Shown here one piece after another: positions 25,396-34,717 of a stretch of 42,160 bases of DNA. A program made the position numbers and the translations under genes. The notes under the pieces were generated by a model, which made no database searches, had not been told where the DNA came from, and saw nothing but the letters and a program-made list of their open reading frames with translations. The stretch lies in assembly GCA_019241085.1 (NCBI GenBank), contig JAFAXH010000063.1, positions 1 through 42,160 on the forward strand, written 5' to 3'. Position 1 is the first letter of the stretch. The number at the start of each line of letters is the position of its first letter. The DNA comes from Verrucomicrobiota bacterium. GTDB lineage: Bacteria; Verrucomicrobiota; Verrucomicrobiia; Chthoniobacterales; SZAS-18.

Positions 25396-28300
25396 CTATT
25401 TTGCGTTCGCGTGATTATTTTTTTCCGCCGATGCGTGGACGGCTTCACGGAGCGCATCGACGCGATGCTGCGTTGCGGCTAGAAATTCCCGAAAAACGCC
25501 TTCATCGGCCAACGACGCGAATCTTGGATCCAATCGCAGGCTGCGCAACTCCAGCCAACCGCTGTCGAGCGCTTGTTTGAGGTGCGCCATCGCCCGGTCT
25601 CGCTGGCCGAGCACGGCAAAGACCGCGGCCAGATCGTAATGATATTCCGCGCTGCCGCCCGCAGGGCGATTCTGAATGGCGTCCTGATCCAGCCGTGTGG
25701 CCTCTGCCAGCAGGTCGTGGCCGGCGGGGACATCGCCATTTTGCAGACGTAAAAACCCGGCGGCGCTGAGATGGCTGATGCCGCCGTAGTAATTCATCGC
25801 GCCGCCCCGTCGGTCGGCACGCAGCACGCGCTCATAAAGCGGTTCCGCGCGGACAAAATCCCGGGCGTAAAATTCCACGAGCGCCGCGAGTTGGTGCGCC
25901 TCGATGCTGTCCGGGGCGCGGGCAAGCTGCGCGGCGCATTCCTGCCTAGCCTGCGCCAGGCGACCTTGCAACAGGTGCAAGTGGGCGATGCTGAGCGCGG
26001 CTGAGCCAAAGTCGTGCTCGACCGCCAGTGCCCGCCGAAATTCTTCCTCGGCCCGGTCATCATCGAGGAGCATGCGATAAGTGTCGCCGGCTGAGTAATA
26101 CCAGATAGGATTGACCGGATCGAGCGCGGCGGCGCGGTGCAGCCAGCCCAGCGCTTCGTCGAGCCGGCCCAGGTTGCGCAACGCTGCGCCGGTGTTGCCA
26201 ATGGCGCCGACCAGGTTGGGGTTCAATTCAATGGCGCGTCGGTTGATTTCGACGCAGTTTTCGTAGTCGCCGCGCAACATTTTGGCCAGGCCAAGCGCCT
26301 TGTAAGCCTCCGCGGAAGCCGGGTCCAACGCGATCGCGCGTTGCGATTCCGCGACGGCTTCATCCAGCCAGCGGTCGGGATAATTCCAACGCTGCACGCG
26401 TTGCGAGTAGGCATCGGCGAGGCCGGCGTGAGCCAGGACATAAGCTGGGTCCAGCTCGCAGGCGCGCTGAAACAAGACGATGGCGCGCTCGTTGTCCTCG
26501 TCGCGGTAGCGGTAGTAAGCCTCGCGGCCTTGCAGATAAAGATCGTAAGCGGCGCTGCTGGCCGTCGTTTCGCGCTCCACCGCGGAGCGACGACCGGGCG
26601 TGAGACGTGTTTCCAGGGTGTCAGCAATTTTTTCCGCGACCTCGCTTTGCAGCTCGCTGAGCCGACCCAGTCGCTGGCGTTCGTATTTTGCCGACCAGAG
26701 CAGGCGCAAGGTCGCGGTATCGGTCAATTCCACCTGAATCTGCAACAGCGCATCGTCACCGCTGCCCTCCTGGCGAATCGTGCCGGTGAGCAACGCGCCA
26801 ACGCCGAGTTCCGTGGCAATCTGCTTCGGCGAAAGCGCGCTCTTTTTGTAACGCATGGTCGAAAAGCGCGAAATGACGCGCAGCTCCTTGCCGACCCGCG
26901 CCAGGCGGGCGGTGATGTCCTCGGCCAAGCCATCGCCGAGATAATCATTGCGCTGGTCGCGCTCGGAAAGGTTTTCAAAGGGCAACACGGCCACCGATTT
27001 CTTTTCTTCGGAGCCCGTCGGTGAGACGTCGCCGGCGCGCTCGCTGTCGGGACCGGACCTGGTCGTTGCCGGGAGCCTGGCGAAGTCACCTGCGGTCGAA
27101 TGCGACGATCCTTCGTGACGGAACCACGGCGCGAGCATCAGCGCGGCGAGCAGGATGGTGATGGCCAGCAACACCGCTCCCGCCACGAACCACGCGCGCC
27201 GTTTCCGCCGCAATCGCTCTTGTTCGTGCCAGGTCGCGCCGGGCCAGCGTGCGATGCCACCCCCGCGTTCCGGGCGCGCCGCGGGCGTCGCTGGACCGAG
27301 CGCGCGAACCTCGCGCAGGCAGGCGTCCAACGTTTGTTGAAACTCCTCGTGACTCTGGTGACGGCGCTCCGGATTCTTGGCCAGCATCGTGGCGAGCAGA
27401 CGGATGACGCAGGCCGGCACATGGCCATCCGACAACTCCTGAAAAGGCGGCTTGCGGCTGAGATGCTGGCTGACCACGGCGAACGCATCGCCCAGGAATG
27501 GCGGCTTGCCGGCCAGCAGATACCACAGCGTGCAACCGAGGGAATACAGATCGGACCGAAAATCAACCTCGCCATCGCTCAACTGCTCCGGACTGGCGAA
27601 GGAGGGTGTGCCCACCAGCCCGCCGCCCGTGAGGTCCGCCGCGGAGGTTGAGCCAGCGTCCTCGGATGGCGCGCCGGCGGTCCATTTTACCACGCCGAAG
27701 TCGATCACCTTGACACACAGGTCCGCGGCTCCGGTGCCACCGCCTCCCGCAACCCCGCCCGCTGGCGCCGCAGGCACGGCTGGGTTTGCCGCCTTTGTGT
27801 GGCCATGGAGCAGCATCAAATTGGAAGGCTTGATGTCCCGATGCACCAAGCCACCGCGTTGCGCCGCGGCGAGCGCCAGCGCCACCTGCAAGACAATGAT
27901 CAGCGCCAGTTCGCACGGCAGCGGCCCGCGCTTCTGCACGAGCATATCGACGGTCTCGCCGTCGATGAATTCCATGGCGTAAAAGTGCTCCTCGCCGCGC
28001 TTGCCAAGATGAAACACGCTGGCGATGTGCGGGTGCCGAAGCTGTGCCGCCGCGCGCGCCTCGCGCACGAAGCGCTCACGAGCGAGCGCGCGATTCATAA
28101 AATCGCGGTTGATGACCTTTAACGCCACCGGGCAGCGCAAGTTAAGATCGAGAGCCTTGTAGGTGATTCCCATGGCGCCGCGCCCAAGTTCCCACAGCGA
28201 GCCATCGGCCCGCACCTCGATGCGATAGTGCTGAAAAATCTGCGCCGGAGCGGTGATTTCCGATGCTGCCTCGTTCGAATAGTCGGTGGATAGCCCGACA

Positions 28301-28608
28301 AGATTCTCCGCGCTTAGCGAACCCGTGGAGGAAGCGTGCGTGCTGGATGGCTCGCCAGGCAGCGCGGTGGTTTGCAACGATGATTCAGCCAAGGTATCAC
28401 CCGGATCAGTCGGCTCCAATCCGAACGCGCCGACACCGACGCTGAGCAAACAGCAGGGACAAAAAATCTCCCCCTCCCGTCCCACTTCCTGCGGTCTGCC
28501 GCAACGTGCGCACGGCGGCGGCGGACCAGGCGGAGGCGTTCCCAAATCGTGTTGCGTCACGGGGGCAGCATGGCCGTTCGCCTCGTGAGGGTTCGCCGGG
28601 TCGGGCAT
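25396..28608 (-). CDS. Membrane Ser/Thr protein kinase with zinc ribbon, TolB-N-like domain and TPR repeats
   Basis: A 1070-residue protein. An N-terminal four-Cys zinc ribbon (CARC at 33, CPCC at 50) precedes a Hanks-type kinase domain (about 130-430). The kinase has LGRGAMG, VALKV (K164), HRDIKPSN (256-263), DFG (303-305) and GTPSFASPEQ. A Gly/Ala-rich insert sits between HRD and DFG. One transmembrane helix (about 472-495) leads to a periplasmic region beginning KKSVAVLPFENLSERDQ. This is the TolB-N/FlgO-like domain often paired with TPRs in kinases and adenylate cyclases. A long TPR array (about 690-1040) follows. It probably senses an envelope signal or partner and phosphorylates cytoplasmic proteins. 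It is divergently separated from the LanM-like gene. Confidence 0.9.
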   Translation of the reverse strand: MPDPANPHEANGHAAPVTQHDLGTPPPGPPPPCARCGRPQEVGREGEIFCPCCLLSVGVGAFGLEPTDPGDTLAESSLQTTALPGEPSSTHASSTGSLSAENLVGLSTDYSNEAASEITAPAQIFQHYRIEVRADGSLWELGRGAMGITYKALDLNLRCPVALKVINRDFMNRALARERFVREARAAAQLRHPHIASVFHLGKRGEEHFYAMEFIDGETVDMLVQKRGPLPCELALIIVLQVALALAAAQRGGLVHRDIKPSNLMLLHGHTKAANPAVPAAPAGGVAGGGGTGAADLCVKVIDFGVVKWTAGAPSEDAGSTSAADLTGGGLVGTPSFASPEQLSDGEVDFRSDLYSLGCTLWYLLAGKPPFLGDAFAVVSQHLSRKPPFQELSDGHVPACVIRLLATMLAKNPERRHQSHEEFQQTLDACLREVRALGPATPAARPERGGGIARWPGATWHEQERLRRKRRAWFVAGAVLLAITILLAALMLAPWFRHEGSSHSTAGDFARLPATTRSGPDSERAGDVSPTGSEEKKSVAVLPFENLSERDQRNDYLGDGLAEDITARLARVGKELRVISRFSTMRYKKSALSPKQIATELGVGALLTGTIRQEGSGDDALLQIQVELTDTATLRLLWSAKYERQRLGRLSELQSEVAEKIADTLETRLTPGRRSAVERETTASSAAYDLYLQGREAYYRYRDEDNERAIVLFQRACELDPAYVLAHAGLADAYSQRVQRWNYPDRWLDEAVAESQRAIALDPASAEAYKALGLAKMLRGDYENCVEINRRAIELNPNLVGAIGNTGAALRNLGRLDEALGWLHRAAALDPVNPIWYYSAGDTYRMLLDDDRAEEEFRRALAVEHDFGSAALSIAHLHLLQGRLAQARQECAAQLARAPDSIEAHQLAALVEFYARDFVRAEPLYERVLRADRRGGAMNYYGGISHLSAAGFLRLQNGDVPAGHDLLAEATRLDQDAIQNRPAGGSAEYHYDLAAVFAVLGQRDRAMAHLKQALDSGWLELRSLRLDPRFASLADEGVFREFLAATQHRVDALREAVHASAEKNNHANAK

Positions 28609-28724
28609 GATTCCAGGAACTGGGACGCGATACTTTGAGCACTGCGCGGTTTCATCAAAAAACCAACTGCGCGGTGTTCAGGCAACTGGTAGTCAAATCC
28701 CGCCCGCTTGTCACGGCGAGATCA

Positions 28725-30275
28725 TCAGCCCCAGAGATTGCGATCCAGTGAACGGTATTGAATCGCCTCGCCCAGATGGTGCGAACTCACCATCTCGGTG
28801 TCGGCCAGATCGGCGATGGTGCGCGCCACTTTCAAAATCCGGTCATAAGCGCGCGCGCTGAAGTGCAGCTCGCTCATGGCCATTTTGAGCAGTTCCGCCC
28901 CGGCTTCGTCGGGCTGACAAAACGCCCGGATTTGTCGAGAGGTCAGCCGGGCGTTGCAACGTGCGGACGCCGTGGAACCCAGTCGTTGCAGCCGTGCTTG
29001 CTGCCGCTGCCGGGCCGCCTCGACGCGCTCACGGATAGCCTCGGAGGATTCCGCTGGCCACGGGTCGGACAGCTCTTTGTATTCCGTCGCCGGAACCTCT
29101 ACGTGCAGGTCGATCCGGTCCAGGAGCGGACCGGAAATGCGCTGGCGATACCGTTGCACTTGCATCGGGCTGCAACGGCAACGTCGCTTCGGATCACCAT
29201 AAAAACCGCACGGGCACGGGTTCATGGCGGCAACCAACATGAACTCGCTCGGAAACGTCATCGAGCCGACGGCGCGCGAAATCGTGACGCAGCCGTCCTC
29301 CAGCGGCTGACGCATTACTTCCAACGTCGAGCGCTTGAATTCGGGCAATTCGTCGAGAAATAAAACGCCGTGGTGCGCGATGCTGACCTCGCCCGGCGTG
29401 GGATTGGTGGAACCTCCCAGCAAGCCTGCATCGGAGATGGTGTGGTGCGGCGAGCGGAAGGGCCGCAGACCAATGAACGCCTGCCTTTCTCCGCCGAGCA
29501 GGCCAGCGATGGAATGGACTTTGGTTGCTTCGATCGCCTCGTCGAGCGTCAACGGCGGCATGATGCCCGGAATGCGTTTGGCCAGCATCGATTTGCCCGA
29601 GCCAGGCGGACCGATCATGAGCAAGTTGTGTCCGCCTGCAACTGCGACCTCGATGGCGCGTTTCACGTGCAACTGGCCTTTCACCTCGGCGAAATCTGCT
29701 TCTTCCTGCCGTGCTTTTTTCAACAGGCTCGAAGGGTCGCAGCGCGTTGGCAGCGGGAAGGGCTGTTCGCCCCGCAAGGCTTCAAAGGTTTCCCGCAAAT
29801 TGGCCACGCCATAGACGGTCAACCCCTCGACCACCGCCGCCTCCGTGGCGTTGGCAGAGGGGACGAAAAGTGCCGTTTTCTTCCGACGCCGGGCTTCCAG
29901 CGCGATGGGCAGCACACCCTTCACCGGGCGCACCGCACCGGTCAGCGCCAGCTCGCCCACAAATGCGAACGGCTCCAGCCTGGCTGCATCCAATTCCTCG
30001 CTGGCAGCGATCATGCCTAAGGCGATGGGAAGATCGAAGCTGGGGCCTTCTTTTTTGATGTCCGCGGGTGCGAGATTGATCGTGGTGCGTCCCCGGGGCC
30101 AATGGTAACCGCTATTGGAGATCGCCGTCGTCACCCGGTCGCGGCTTTCCTTCACCGCCGTATCCGGTAAGCCGACGATGACGATGGCAGTGTCGCCACG
30201 TCCGGCGTTGACCTCGATTTCAACTTCAAAGGCATCCACCCCATAGACCGCCGCCGAATATACGCGCGCAAGCAT
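28725..30275 (-). CDS. comM: Mg chelatase-like AAA ATPase ComM (YifB)
   Basis: A 516-residue ComM/YifB helicase-like ATPase. It begins [20 protein letters not shown] at ATG 30275, which fixes the start; the frame continues upstream but without similarity. Domains are an N-terminal ChlI/Lon-protease-like fold (about 20-150, [14 protein letters not shown]), an AAA core with Walker [11 protein letters not shown] and the zinc-binding [15 protein letters not shown], and a C-terminal Mg-chelatase subdomain. ComM promotes branch migration during natural transformation in other bacteria. It is divergent from the sigma factor gene. Confidence 0.95.
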   Translation of the reverse strand: MLARVYSAAVYGVDAFEVEIEVNAGRGDTAIVIVGLPDTAVKESRDRVTTAISNSGYHWPRGRTTINLAPADIKKEGPSFDLPIALGMIAASEELDAARLEPFAFVGELALTGAVRPVKGVLPIALEARRRKKTALFVPSANATEAAVVEGLTVYGVANLRETFEALRGEQPFPLPTRCDPSSLLKKARQEEADFAEVKGQLHVKRAIEVAVAGGHNLLMIGPPGSGKSMLAKRIPGIMPPLTLDEAIEATKVHSIAGLLGGERQAFIGLRPFRSPHHTISDAGLLGGSTNPTPGEVSIAHHGVLFLDELPEFKRSTLEVMRQPLEDGCVTISRAVGSMTFPSEFMLVAAMNPCPCGFYGDPKRRCRCSPMQVQRYRQRISGPLLDRIDLHVEVPATEYKELSDPWPAESSEAIRERVEAARQRQQARLQRLGSTASARCNARLTSRQIRAFCQPDEAGAELLKMAMSELHFSARAYDRILKVARTIADLADTEMVSSHHLGEAIQYRSLDRNLWG

Positions 30276-30507
30276 CCAAAAGTTAACCCGGGGTCGTAAT
30301 CCTAAGTCAGAGCAAAAAAAGCTTGAACACTTTCGGGGAAAACGTTGTCTATACGCCGCTAGTTGCCCTTTGTCAAACGGCCCAATGGCCGATTTCGCTA
30401 GAAAAAGCGGACCAAGTCGCGCTCCGGCGCGTATGTAAGATAGGACGGCAGTGAGCACGATTGGCCAGCGTGGGCTGGCCCCAACCAAACCACCTTAAAC
30501 GAAAATT
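30276..30507. other. Divergent promoter region of comM and the sigma factor gene
   Basis: This 232-bp gap must hold promoters for both genes. TTGAAC at 30323 and a TGTCTATAC segment at 30346-30354 are the best -35/-10-like pair on the plus strand, but the spacing and match are weak. A 14-15 bp piece, TCGTAATCCTAAGTC at 30294, faintly resembles part of the inverted repeat near gspE. No strong operator is seen. Confidence 0.35.
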
Positions 30508-31356
30508 ATGGGCGTCGAAGATAGTGATACGGGAATTAAGATTTATTTGCGCGAGATCGGCCAGATCCCTCTGCTTACCCCGCAGCAGGAGATCGAGCTG
30601 GCTGCCAAGATCAAGAAGGGCGACAAAGAGGCGCGCAGCCTCATGATCCGCTCGAACTTGCGCCTGGTCGTCAAAATCGCGCACGATTACGCCAACCTCG
30701 GCTTGCCACTGCTGGACCTCATCAGTGAGGGCAACATTGGCTTGATGAAGGCCGTGGAGCGTTTTGATCCGGCCAAAGGCGGCAAGCTCTCGACCTACGC
30801 CGCGTGGTGGATCAAACAGTCGATCAAGCGCGCGTTGGCGAACCAGTCGAAGACGATCCGCCTGCCGGTGCATCTGGTCGATAAGATCAGCAAAATGCGC
30901 CGCGTCTCCTTGCAAATGAGCGAGGAACTTGGCCGCGAGCCGACCGACGACGAACTGGCCGAGGAGATCGGCATCGCCAGCGGCAAGGTTTCGCAGCTCA
31001 AGACCGTGAGCATCCGTCCGGCGAGCTTGGATGCGCCGATCAGCGACGAAGATTCGACCGAATTTGGCGAAATCGTTGGCGATGAGGACGCGCTCACGCC
31101 GTTCGAGTTGCTGCGCGACCGCAACCTGCGCGACGAAGTCGATGGCTTGCTCGAAGTGCTTGATGAACGCGAACGCAAGATCATCTTCTCCCGCTTCGGC
31201 CTCGACGGCGGCAAGCCCAAGACGCTGGAAGAGGTGGGCAAGAAATTTGGCGTCACCCGCGAGCGCATTCGCCAGCTGCAGAATATTGCGCTGAGCAAGC
31301 TGCGCCGTGCCTTGCAAAAGAAGGAGAAGCCTCAGGACATGCTGGCTGAAGTTTAG
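30508..31356 (+). CDS. Sigma-70 family RNA polymerase sigma factor (RpoD/SigA-like)
   Basis: A 282-residue sigma factor with regions 1.2 to 4.2 but without region 1.1 or the large non-conserved insert of classical RpoD. Region 1.2 is DTGIKIYLREIGQIPLLT. Region 2 has LRLVVKIAHDYANLGL, DLISEGNIGLMKAVERFD and the -10 binding STYAAWWIKQSIKRAL. Region 3 is RREPTDDELAEEIG-like, and region 4.2 has TLEEVGKKFGVTRERIRQLQ. The start follows a divergent region and the terminator at 31392 ends it. It could be the primary sigma factor of the organism or a group 2 factor; the sequence alone does not decide. Confidence 0.93.
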   Translation: MGVEDSDTGIKIYLREIGQIPLLTPQQEIELAAKIKKGDKEARSLMIRSNLRLVVKIAHDYANLGLPLLDLISEGNIGLMKAVERFDPAKGGKLSTYAAWWIKQSIKRALANQSKTIRLPVHLVDKISKMRRVSLQMSEELGREPTDDELAEEIGIASGKVSQLKTVSIRPASLDAPISDEDSTEFGEIVGDEDALTPFELLRDRNLRDEVDGLLEVLDERERKIIFSRFGLDGGKPKTLEEVGKKFGVTRERIRQLQNIALSKLRRALQKKEKPQDMLAEV

Positions 31357-31391
31357 GGCAGCAAGCGCTTTCGGTTTAGCGCATTATTTGA

Positions 31392-31443
31392 CAGCCTCGC
31401 TTGGTTACCGATACCGGTCAGCCAAGCGGGGCTGAACTTTTTT
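31392..31443 (+). terminator. Rho-independent terminator after the sigma factor gene
   Basis: CAGCCTCGCTTGG (31392-31404) pairs with CCAAGCGGGGCTG (31422-31434) with one mismatch across a 17-base loop. A six-T run (31438-31443) follows after AAC. Confidence 0.88.
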
Positions 31444-31799
31444 AGGGGAACTGTGTTCCCTTAAAAATGAGCTAACTCAAAGCAAAGTGCCCCTTACACG
31501 AACCTGCCCAAATCTTCGGCGTTTTTCACCAAGATACGGCGAGAGTCACTACGGACTGGTAGCTGGCCCGGACCACGTTTAGTTAATTTCGTAACGTAAA
31601 CCACGTTGCTACAACGCCTTGCAATGAGCCGAATTTTACTGGCACTTGCTTTGCTAAGGTGTTGACGCCGGCGAGTAACTGCACCGGACTTGAAACTGCT
31701 TGCGCCCGGCAGCACAAATCGCTTTCCTGAGATACCCCGTGGTGGCGATGGCAGGTTGAACACTTGGTTACTGTCCGGGTTACCCAGAAGTTTTCCCCC
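31444..31799. other. Gene-free stretch of about 350 bp with lower GC
   Basis: I see no coding gene here with convincing features. The base composition is visibly less GC-rich than the coding DNA on both sides, and codon structure is absent. It opens with a tight hairpin, GGGAAC (31446-31451) and GTTCCC (31455-31460), and later has a TTGACG at 31661. The frame on the minus strand (31494-31832) has no recognisable domain and overlaps the macA-like start. It could hold the promoter and long leader of the exporter gene, or an unannotated small RNA. Confidence 0.5.
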
Positions 31800-33209
31800 A
31801 TGCACCAGCAAACCTCGCCCGTCGGTCGGCATGAAACGCCGTCAGATTCGATCGCCTCACCGTCGTCCTCGAGAACACCTGTCCCGGCAACACCTCGCAA
31901 AAAAAGACGCTCCCGCCGCTGGTGGTGGCTGCTGGTCTTGCTGCTGCTCGTGGCCTTGGGCGGCGGGTCCTATTTGAAGAGCAAGCAGGAAAAGCCAATC
32001 GTCGTCACGGTGCAAAAGGCAGCGCGCAAGACGATCATTCAACTCGTCAGCGCGACGGGCAAGGTGCAACCCGAGGTGGAAGTGAAAATCTCACCCGAGG
32101 TCGCCGGCGAGATCATTGAACTGCCGGTGATCGACGGGCAGACCGTCAAGAAGGGTGATTTGCTCATCCGCATTCGTCCGGACAACTACCAGGCGCAGGT
32201 GGCGCAACAAGAGGCCGCGATTAATTCCGCGAAGGCGATGAGCGCGCAAAATTACGCGCAACTGCTCAAAGCCCAGCAGGATTTGAAACGCTACTCGGAA
32301 TTGTATCAACGCCACGTCATCAACGACAGCGATCTGCTGTCTTACCAAACCGTTGCGCAAGTGGCGGAAGCCACCTACAAGGCGAGTTTGTCGGAAATCT
32401 CCCGCGCCGAGAGTCTGCTCAACCAATCGCGCGATCTCCTGGCCAAAACGACGATTTACGCGCCGATGGACGGGATCATTTCGCTCTTGAGCGTGAAGCT
32501 GGGCGAGCGCGTCGTGGCGACCGGGCAATTCCAAGGCACCGAGGTGATGCGCGTCGCCGACCTCGGCAGCATGGAGGCACGGGTCAACGTGAACGAAAAC
32601 GACGTGGTCAACGTGAAGTTCAACGACCAAGCTAACATTTCAATCGACGCTTATCCGGGCCGGACGTTCCGCGGCACGGTGTATCAGATCGCCAACACGG
32701 CAGTCACCACCGGCGCGAACACCCAGGAGGAAGTCACCAACTTCGAGGTGCGCATCCGCATTCAAGCCGAAGGCGCCAGACTTCGTCCCGGCATGAGCAC
32801 GACGGCGGACATCGAGACTGCCACGGTGCAGAATGTCGTCGCCGTGCCTATCCAGGCGGTCACGGTGCGCACGCCCGGCGACAAGCTCAGTCCGGAGGAA
32901 CGCGAGAAACAAAAAGCCAAGTCCGCGGCAGCGGCCGGCGAGACCGAGGATAACAGTGCGGAATTAAATAAAACGAAGCAGGCCGCCGGCGACAAACTCG
33001 TCCGCGCCAAGCAGCGGCGCGTCATCTTCGTGAAAGATGCTGGAATCGTGCATCAGCGGGAAGTCGAGACGGGCATCGCGGACAACACGGACATCGAAGT
33101 CAAATCCGGAGTAAAACCTGGCGACGAGGTGGTCAGCGGCAGCTACCGCGCCATCAGCCGGCTATTGAAAGAGGGCGCCAAGATCGTGCTCGAACAGGCT
33201 GGCACTTAA
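31800..33209 (+). CDS. MacA-like periplasmic adaptor (membrane fusion protein)
   Basis: A 469-residue membrane fusion protein. A basic N-terminus (RKKRRSRRWWW) is followed by one transmembrane helix (LLVLLLLVALGGGSYL), a lipoyl/barrel-sandwich half-motif (VSATGKVQPEVEVKISPEVAG and DGQTVKKGDLLIRI), a helical hairpin (about 150-240) and a second lipoyl half with TTIYAPMDGIISLLSV. Beta-barrel and membrane-proximal parts then follow. I chose the ATG at 31800; a TTG at 31764 is possible. It lies 48 bp before the ABC ATPase gene, the usual MacAB-type pairing. It would bridge the inner-membrane transporter and the TolC-like channel encoded at 35431. Confidence 0.88.
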   Translation: MHQQTSPVGRHETPSDSIASPSSSRTPVPATPRKKRRSRRWWWLLVLLLLVALGGGSYLKSKQEKPIVVTVQKAARKTIIQLVSATGKVQPEVEVKISPEVAGEIIELPVIDGQTVKKGDLLIRIRPDNYQAQVAQQEAAINSAKAMSAQNYAQLLKAQQDLKRYSELYQRHVINDSDLLSYQTVAQVAEATYKASLSEISRAESLLNQSRDLLAKTTIYAPMDGIISLLSVKLGERVVATGQFQGTEVMRVADLGSMEARVNVNENDVVNVKFNDQANISIDAYPGRTFRGTVYQIANTAVTTGANTQEEVTNFEVRIRIQAEGARLRPGMSTTADIETATVQNVVAVPIQAVTVRTPGDKLSPEEREKQKAKSAAAAGETEDNSAELNKTKQAAGDKLVRAKQRRVIFVKDAGIVHQREVETGIADNTDIEVKSGVKPGDEVVSGSYRAISRLLKEGAKIVLEQAGT

Positions 33210-33257
33210 GCAAACTTGTCCGCCCTGCTGAGGCCCGCTTACCGATTGCTCCTTCGC

Positions 33258-34004
33258 ATGTCCCCCCTCGTCGCCACGCCTGCCATCACCGGCAACCGCA
33301 AACCGATCCAGCCGCCCGGACCGCTGGTCATCGAGATCGAGGGCGTCACAAAAATTTACCAGATGGGCGACGAAACCATCCACGCCTTGCGCGGGGTGTC
33401 GCTGAAAATCCGGCGCAACGAATACCTGGCTATCATGGGCCCGAGCGGCAGCGGCAAATCGACGATGATGAACATGCTCGGTTGTCTCGATACCCCCACC
33501 GCCGGGCGGTATGAGTTCAACGGCAAAAATGTCGCCATGATGGACGACGACGAACTGGCGGGGATTCGCAACAAAGAGATCGGCTTCGTCTTCCAAACCT
33601 TCAATCTCCTGCCGCGCAGCGACTCGCTTTCCAACGTCGAACTCCCGTTGATCTACGCCGGTCTGCCCGCCGAGCGCCGGCGCGAAAAAGCACGCTCCGT
33701 GCTCGAACACGTCGGCTTGGGCGAGCGGTTGCACCATCGGCCCAACGAACTCAGCGGCGGCCAGCGTCAGCGCGTGGCGATTGCGCGCGCCTTGGTCAAC
33801 GATCCCTCGATCATCCTCGCGGACGAACCCACGGGAAACCTGGACTCGAAAACCGGCGAGGAAATCATGGCGCTGCTCGAGGACCTGTATGCGCAGGGCA
33901 ACACGATCATCGTCGTCACGCACGAGCCGGACATCGCCGACCATGCCCGGCGGATTGTGCGTTTGCGCGACGGTTTGATCGAAAGCGACAGCGGCGCGCA
34001 CTGA
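33258..34004 (+). CDS. ABC transporter ATP-binding protein, MacB/LolD type
   Basis: A 248-residue ABC ATPase. It has [20 protein letters not shown] at the start, Walker [11 protein letters not shown]-loop FQTFNLLPR, signature [15 protein letters not shown], Walker [13 protein letters not shown] and H-loop VTHEPD. The closeness to MacB/LolD ATPases, including [14 protein letters not shown] after Walker A, suits a lipoprotein or macrolide exporter. The ATG at 33258 was chosen over a TTG at 33216. It follows the MacA-like gene, but no permease gene follows: the next gene is on the opposite strand 8 bp away. It must work with a permease encoded elsewhere. Confidence 0.92.
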   Translation: MSPLVATPAITGNRKPIQPPGPLVIEIEGVTKIYQMGDETIHALRGVSLKIRRNEYLAIMGPSGSGKSTMMNMLGCLDTPTAGRYEFNGKNVAMMDDDELAGIRNKEIGFVFQTFNLLPRSDSLSNVELPLIYAGLPAERRREKARSVLEHVGLGERLHHRPNELSGGQRQRVAIARALVNDPSIILADEPTGNLDSKTGEEIMALLEDLYAQGNTIIVVTHEPDIADHARRIVRLRDGLIESDSGAH

Positions 34005-34020
34005 GCGCGCGATTATTTTT
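33994..34020 (+). terminator. Compact terminator overlapping the ABC ATPase stop
   Basis: GCGCGC (33994-33999) pairs with GCGCGC (34005-34010) across ACTGA, which contains the stop codon of the ATPase gene, followed by ATTATTTTT. It separates two convergent genes with only 8 bp between them. Confidence 0.6.
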
Positions 34021-34717
34021 CCAACCAGATCGCCTGCCGCGCAAAGCGGAAACGTGCGTGCCCGAATGCCGTCCAGCCGGCTCGCGCGGCCAGTGCGGCG
34101 AATTCGCCGAAGGAAAACGCGCGACGCACCGAAAGGCGGGCGTCGAATTTCGTCATCGGCTCGCGATAGAGCACGGCCGTCACGAGCCAGACGGCGGCGA
34201 AGGCAAAGGCGGTGCGTTCCAAGTCCGCGACGAGCGCCCCGCGCGTTGCCAGTGCGCGCACGCGCCGCAGGATTTGCACGGCGTCAGCCTCGCTGAAATG
34301 GTGCAGCGCGAGAGAGCAAAGGACGAAGTCGAACGCCGGTAAATTTTCCAGCGATTGCAACGTGCGCGCGTCGTCGGTCTGCAATGTGATCTCGGGATAA
34401 CCGGCGCACCAACGCCGTGCGATTTCCAGCGTGCCGGGCTGGAAATCGACGGCGACAACTTCCAGCGAAATGCCGCGCGAGCGCGCCCAAGCGACGGCAA
34501 GCCGCGGGATGTCGGCGCCGCCGGTGCAAAGATCGAGCAAACGATAACTGCCACCCGGTTTTAGCCAGCGTTCGAGAAACCGACGAATGATGCGGTGGCT
34601 GCCGAAGCGGGCGTTGAGCCGACGCAGATTTTCCAAGTCCGCTTCCAGCTCGCGCGAAGCTGGTTGCGGCGCGTCCATGCGCTCGGGCGCGGCGGGATCG
34701 AACGCGCGCGTGCTCAT
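34013..34717 (-). CDS. Class I SAM-dependent methyltransferase
   Basis: A 234-residue Rossmann-fold methyltransferase. Motif I is RLLDLCTGGADIPRLA, followed by VVAVDFQPGTLEIARR (acidic residue after the second strand), and FVLCSLALHHFSEADA for motif IV. The C-terminal part contains a hydrophobic segment (AFAAVWLVTAVLY), unusual for a soluble enzyme and possibly membrane-associated. The ATG at 34717 overlaps the pgeF stop as ATGA. It is last in the marR-tolC-pgeF operon. The substrate is unknown. Confidence 0.87.
   Translation of the reverse strand: MSTRAFDPAAPERMDAPQPASRELEADLENLRRLNARFGSHRIIRRFLERWLKPGGSYRLLDLCTGGADIPRLAVAWARSRGISLEVVAVDFQPGTLEIARRWCAGYPEITLQTDDARTLQSLENLPAFDFVLCSLALHHFSEADAVQILRRVRALATRGALVADLERTAFAFAAVWLVTAVLYREPMTKFDARLSVRRAFSFGEFAALAARAGWTAFGHARFRFARQAIWLEK

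Noticed and set aside
30294-30308. Possible remnant of the GATTAC-type repeat upstream of the sigma factor gene
   Set aside because: The match to the arm near gspE is about 10-13 bases and has no second arm, so chance is not excluded.
31494-31832. Minus-strand frame of 112 residues in the gap after the sigma factor
   Set aside because: No domain or ribosome-binding site; it overlaps the start of the adaptor gene and has atypical composition.
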